A DNA stretch of 64,000 nucleotides from Pandoraea vervacti (GTDB lineage: Bacteria > Pseudomonadota > Gammaproteobacteria > Burkholderiales > Burkholderiaceae): positions 1,426,001 through 1,490,000 of the forward strand of contig NZ_CP010897.2 of the NCBI RefSeq assembly GCF_000934605.2. Direction: 5' to 3'. Positions 62,602 to 64,000 of this stretch are shown piece by piece. The stretch's first letter is position 1. Every line of letters starts with the position of its first letter. Below the pieces are notes generated by a model, which saw only the letters and a program-made list of their open reading frames with translations, was not told the DNA's origin and searched no databases. A program made the position numbers and the translations under genes.

Positions 62602-64000
62602 ATGCCAAACGACGCCCCACTGTCGGCTTCGGTGCCTTTGGCCGAGCGCCTTCGCCCCCATACCATCGATGACGTGATTGGTCAGCGTCATTTGCTGGGC
62701 AAGGGGAAGCCTTTGCGCGTCGCATTCGAGGCCGGTCGTCCGCATTCGATGATCTTGTGGGGGCCGCCGGGCGTCGGCAAGACGACGCTTGCCCGTCTGA
62801 TGGCGGACGCCTTCAAGGCGTACTTCATTGCGTTATCGGCGGTGCTCTCCGGGGTCAAGGACATTCGCGACGCCGTCGAGGCCGCGCAGATCCAGCGCGC
62901 GCAGGGCAAGCAGACGGTCGTGTTCGTCGACGAGGTGCATCGCTTCAACAAGGCCCAGCAGGATGCCTTCCTGCCGCACGTCGAATCCGGTCTCTTCATC
63001 TTCGTTGGCGCGACGACGGAGAACCCGTCGTTCGAAGTCAATGGCGCATTGCTCTCGCGCGCGGCTGTCTACGTGCTCAAGAGTCTGAATGACGAAGAAC
63101 TCGGCGAGATGGTCACGCGCGCGTCGCTCGCGTTGGGCGATATCGGTTTCACGGACGAAGCGCGCCAGGGGCTGATCGACTCGGCCGACGGCGATGGCCG
63201 CAAGCTGTTGAACAACGTCGAGATCGTGGCGCAAGCGGCGATGTCGCAGGATCTGGAGATCATCGACGAGGCGCTGCTCGCCAGCGTGCTGGCCGAAAAT
63301 CTGCGGCGCTTCGACAAGGGCGGCGACGCGTTTTACGACCAGATCAGCGCGTTGCACAAGTCGGTGCGCGGCAGTTCGCCGGACGGCGCACTGTACTGGT
63401 TGTGCCGCATGCTCGACGGCGGCGCCGACCCGCGTTACCTGTCGCGCCGCATCGTGCGCATGGCGTGGGAGGACATCGGTCTGGCCGACCCGCGCGCGGC
63501 GCGTATCGCACTGGATGCGGCCGAGACGTATGAGCGCCTTGGCACGCCCGAGGGGGAACTGGCGCTGGCGCAGGCGATTCTTTATCTCGCGTCGGCGCCG
63601 AAGTCGAATGCGGGCTACAACGCGTATAACCAGGCGCGCGCGTTCGTCGGCAAGGACAAGACGCGAGCGGTGCCGATTCATCTGCGCAATGCCCCGACGA
63701 AGCTCATGAAAGAACTCGGTTACGGGCATGAGTATCGGTATGCGCACGATGAGCCCGATGCCTACGCCGCCGGCGAGACGTATTTCCCGGACGACCTGCG
63801 GGCGCAGAACTGGTACCGTCCGGTGCCGCGCGGGCTGGAGGGCAAGATCGGCGAGAAGCTCAACTGGCTGAAGTCGCTCGATGCCGAATGGCGTCGGGCG
63901 AACGTCAAGGATGCCAAGGGACGAAAGACGGGCGATGCGCCGGGCAGGACGCCGGGCGCCGAGAGCAAGTCGTCGTCATCCGCTGCCACGAAGACGCCGC
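62602..64000 (+). CDS. rarA: Replication-associated recombination protein RarA (MgsA), 3' end cut by window
   Basis: Clamp-loader-like AAA+ ATPase acting at stalled replication forks. The visible 466 codons contain Walker A GPPGVGKTT (54-62), the DEVHRFNKAQQDAFL segment (about 100-114), sensor GATTENPSFEVN, and the C-terminal tetramer domain with AWEDIGLADPRA and AQAILYLASAPKSNAGYNA. The reading frame is still open at the window end, in a Lys/Ser/Pro-rich tail. An in-frame ATG at 62542 would add 20 residues, but a GC hairpin (62572-62590) and a CATAAT box there favour the start at 62602. Confidence 0.95.
   Translation, partial: MPNDAPLSASVPLAERLRPHTIDDVIGQRHLLGKGKPLRVAFEAGRPHSMILWGPPGVGKTTLARLMADAFKAYFIALSAVLSGVKDIRDAVEAAQIQRAQGKQTVVFVDEVHRFNKAQQDAFLPHVESGLFIFVGATTENPSFEVNGALLSRAAVYVLKSLNDEELGEMVTRASLALGDIGFTDEARQGLIDSADGDGRKLLNNVEIVAQAAMSQDLEIIDEALLASVLAENLRRFDKGGDAFYDQISALHKSVRGSSPDGALYWLCRMLDGGADPRYLSRRIVRMAWEDIGLADPRAARIALDAAETYERLGTPEGELALAQAILYLASAPKSNAGYNAYNQARAFVGKDKTRAVPIHLRNAPTKLMKELGYGHEYRYAHDEPDAYAAGETYFPDDLRAQNWYRPVPRGLEGKIGEKLNWLKSLDAEWRRANVKDAKGRKTGDAPGRTPGAESKSSSSAATKTP

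Noticed and set aside
1..64000. tRNA, rRNA or riboswitch genes
   Set aside because: I looked for T-loop-like GGTTCGAATCC strings and for aptamer-like leaders in the spacers and found none I could support. A covariance search would be needed to exclude small RNAs.

Overview
This is a GC-rich window from the chromosome of a betaproteobacterium, most likely family Burkholderiaceae and Pandoraea- or Burkholderia-like. I infer this from gene content and order (DUF3460-scpA, tamA-tamB, metG divergent from apbC followed by dcd, hemC-hemD-hemX-hemY next to ppc, smr-trxB divergent from ftsK-lolA-rarA) and from protein character. I could not compare it with a database. Coding density is high, nearly all genes are intact, and only the two end genes (scpA on the left, rarA on the right) are cut by the window.

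Layout. 1-8.6 kb: scpA (partial) and a DUF3460 gene on the minus strand, then tamA-tamB (outer-membrane protein assembly) and a BamE-like lipoprotein. 8.6-17.3 kb: a small membrane protein divergent from an Lrp-type regulator, metG, an OmpA-like lipoprotein, apbC, dcd and a large PLP-dependent decarboxylase. 17.6-29.2 kb: gltS, argH, a secreted chorismate mutase, ppc, and the haem cluster hemC-hemD-hemX-hemY. 29.2-32.2 kb: two minus-strand genes for unrecognised proteins that share a helical motif and look like exported or effector-like proteins. 32.4-35.3 kb: a DHA2-type drug-efflux transporter and a complete ISL3-family insertion sequence with an 8-bp target duplication. 35.4-48.4 kb: a catabolic locus around an IclR regulator, containing a MFS importer, an SDR, an aldehyde dehydrogenase, a D-hydroxyacid-type FAD dehydrogenase, a polyamine-type ABC importer with a fused permease, a DapA-family lyase and an L-hydroxyacid-type FMN dehydrogenase. 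48.5-52.2 kb: ppa, a TetR regulator with a quinone-reductase-like flavoprotein and a palindromic operator, and an IS110-family element. 52.2-64 kb: an acyltransferase-like protein, nadE, glnB, a UPF0126 membrane protein, an Smr protein, trxB, ftsK, lolA and rarA (partial).

How it fits together. Most of the window is housekeeping: translation, haem, NAD, nucleotide, envelope and chromosome-segregation functions. The accessory interest lies between 29 and 52 kb. There the IclR locus looks like one regulon for uptake of an organic acid or amine and its oxidation and cleavage. Two divergent promoter regions 7.8 kb apart carry nearly the same 13-bp near-palindrome (ATTGCATTGCAAT and ATTGTAATGCAAT), a plausible shared operator. 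Short tandem repeats of 9 or 11 bp recur in the window, both between genes and in frame inside ppc and nadE. No rRNA, tRNA or CRISPR array was seen.
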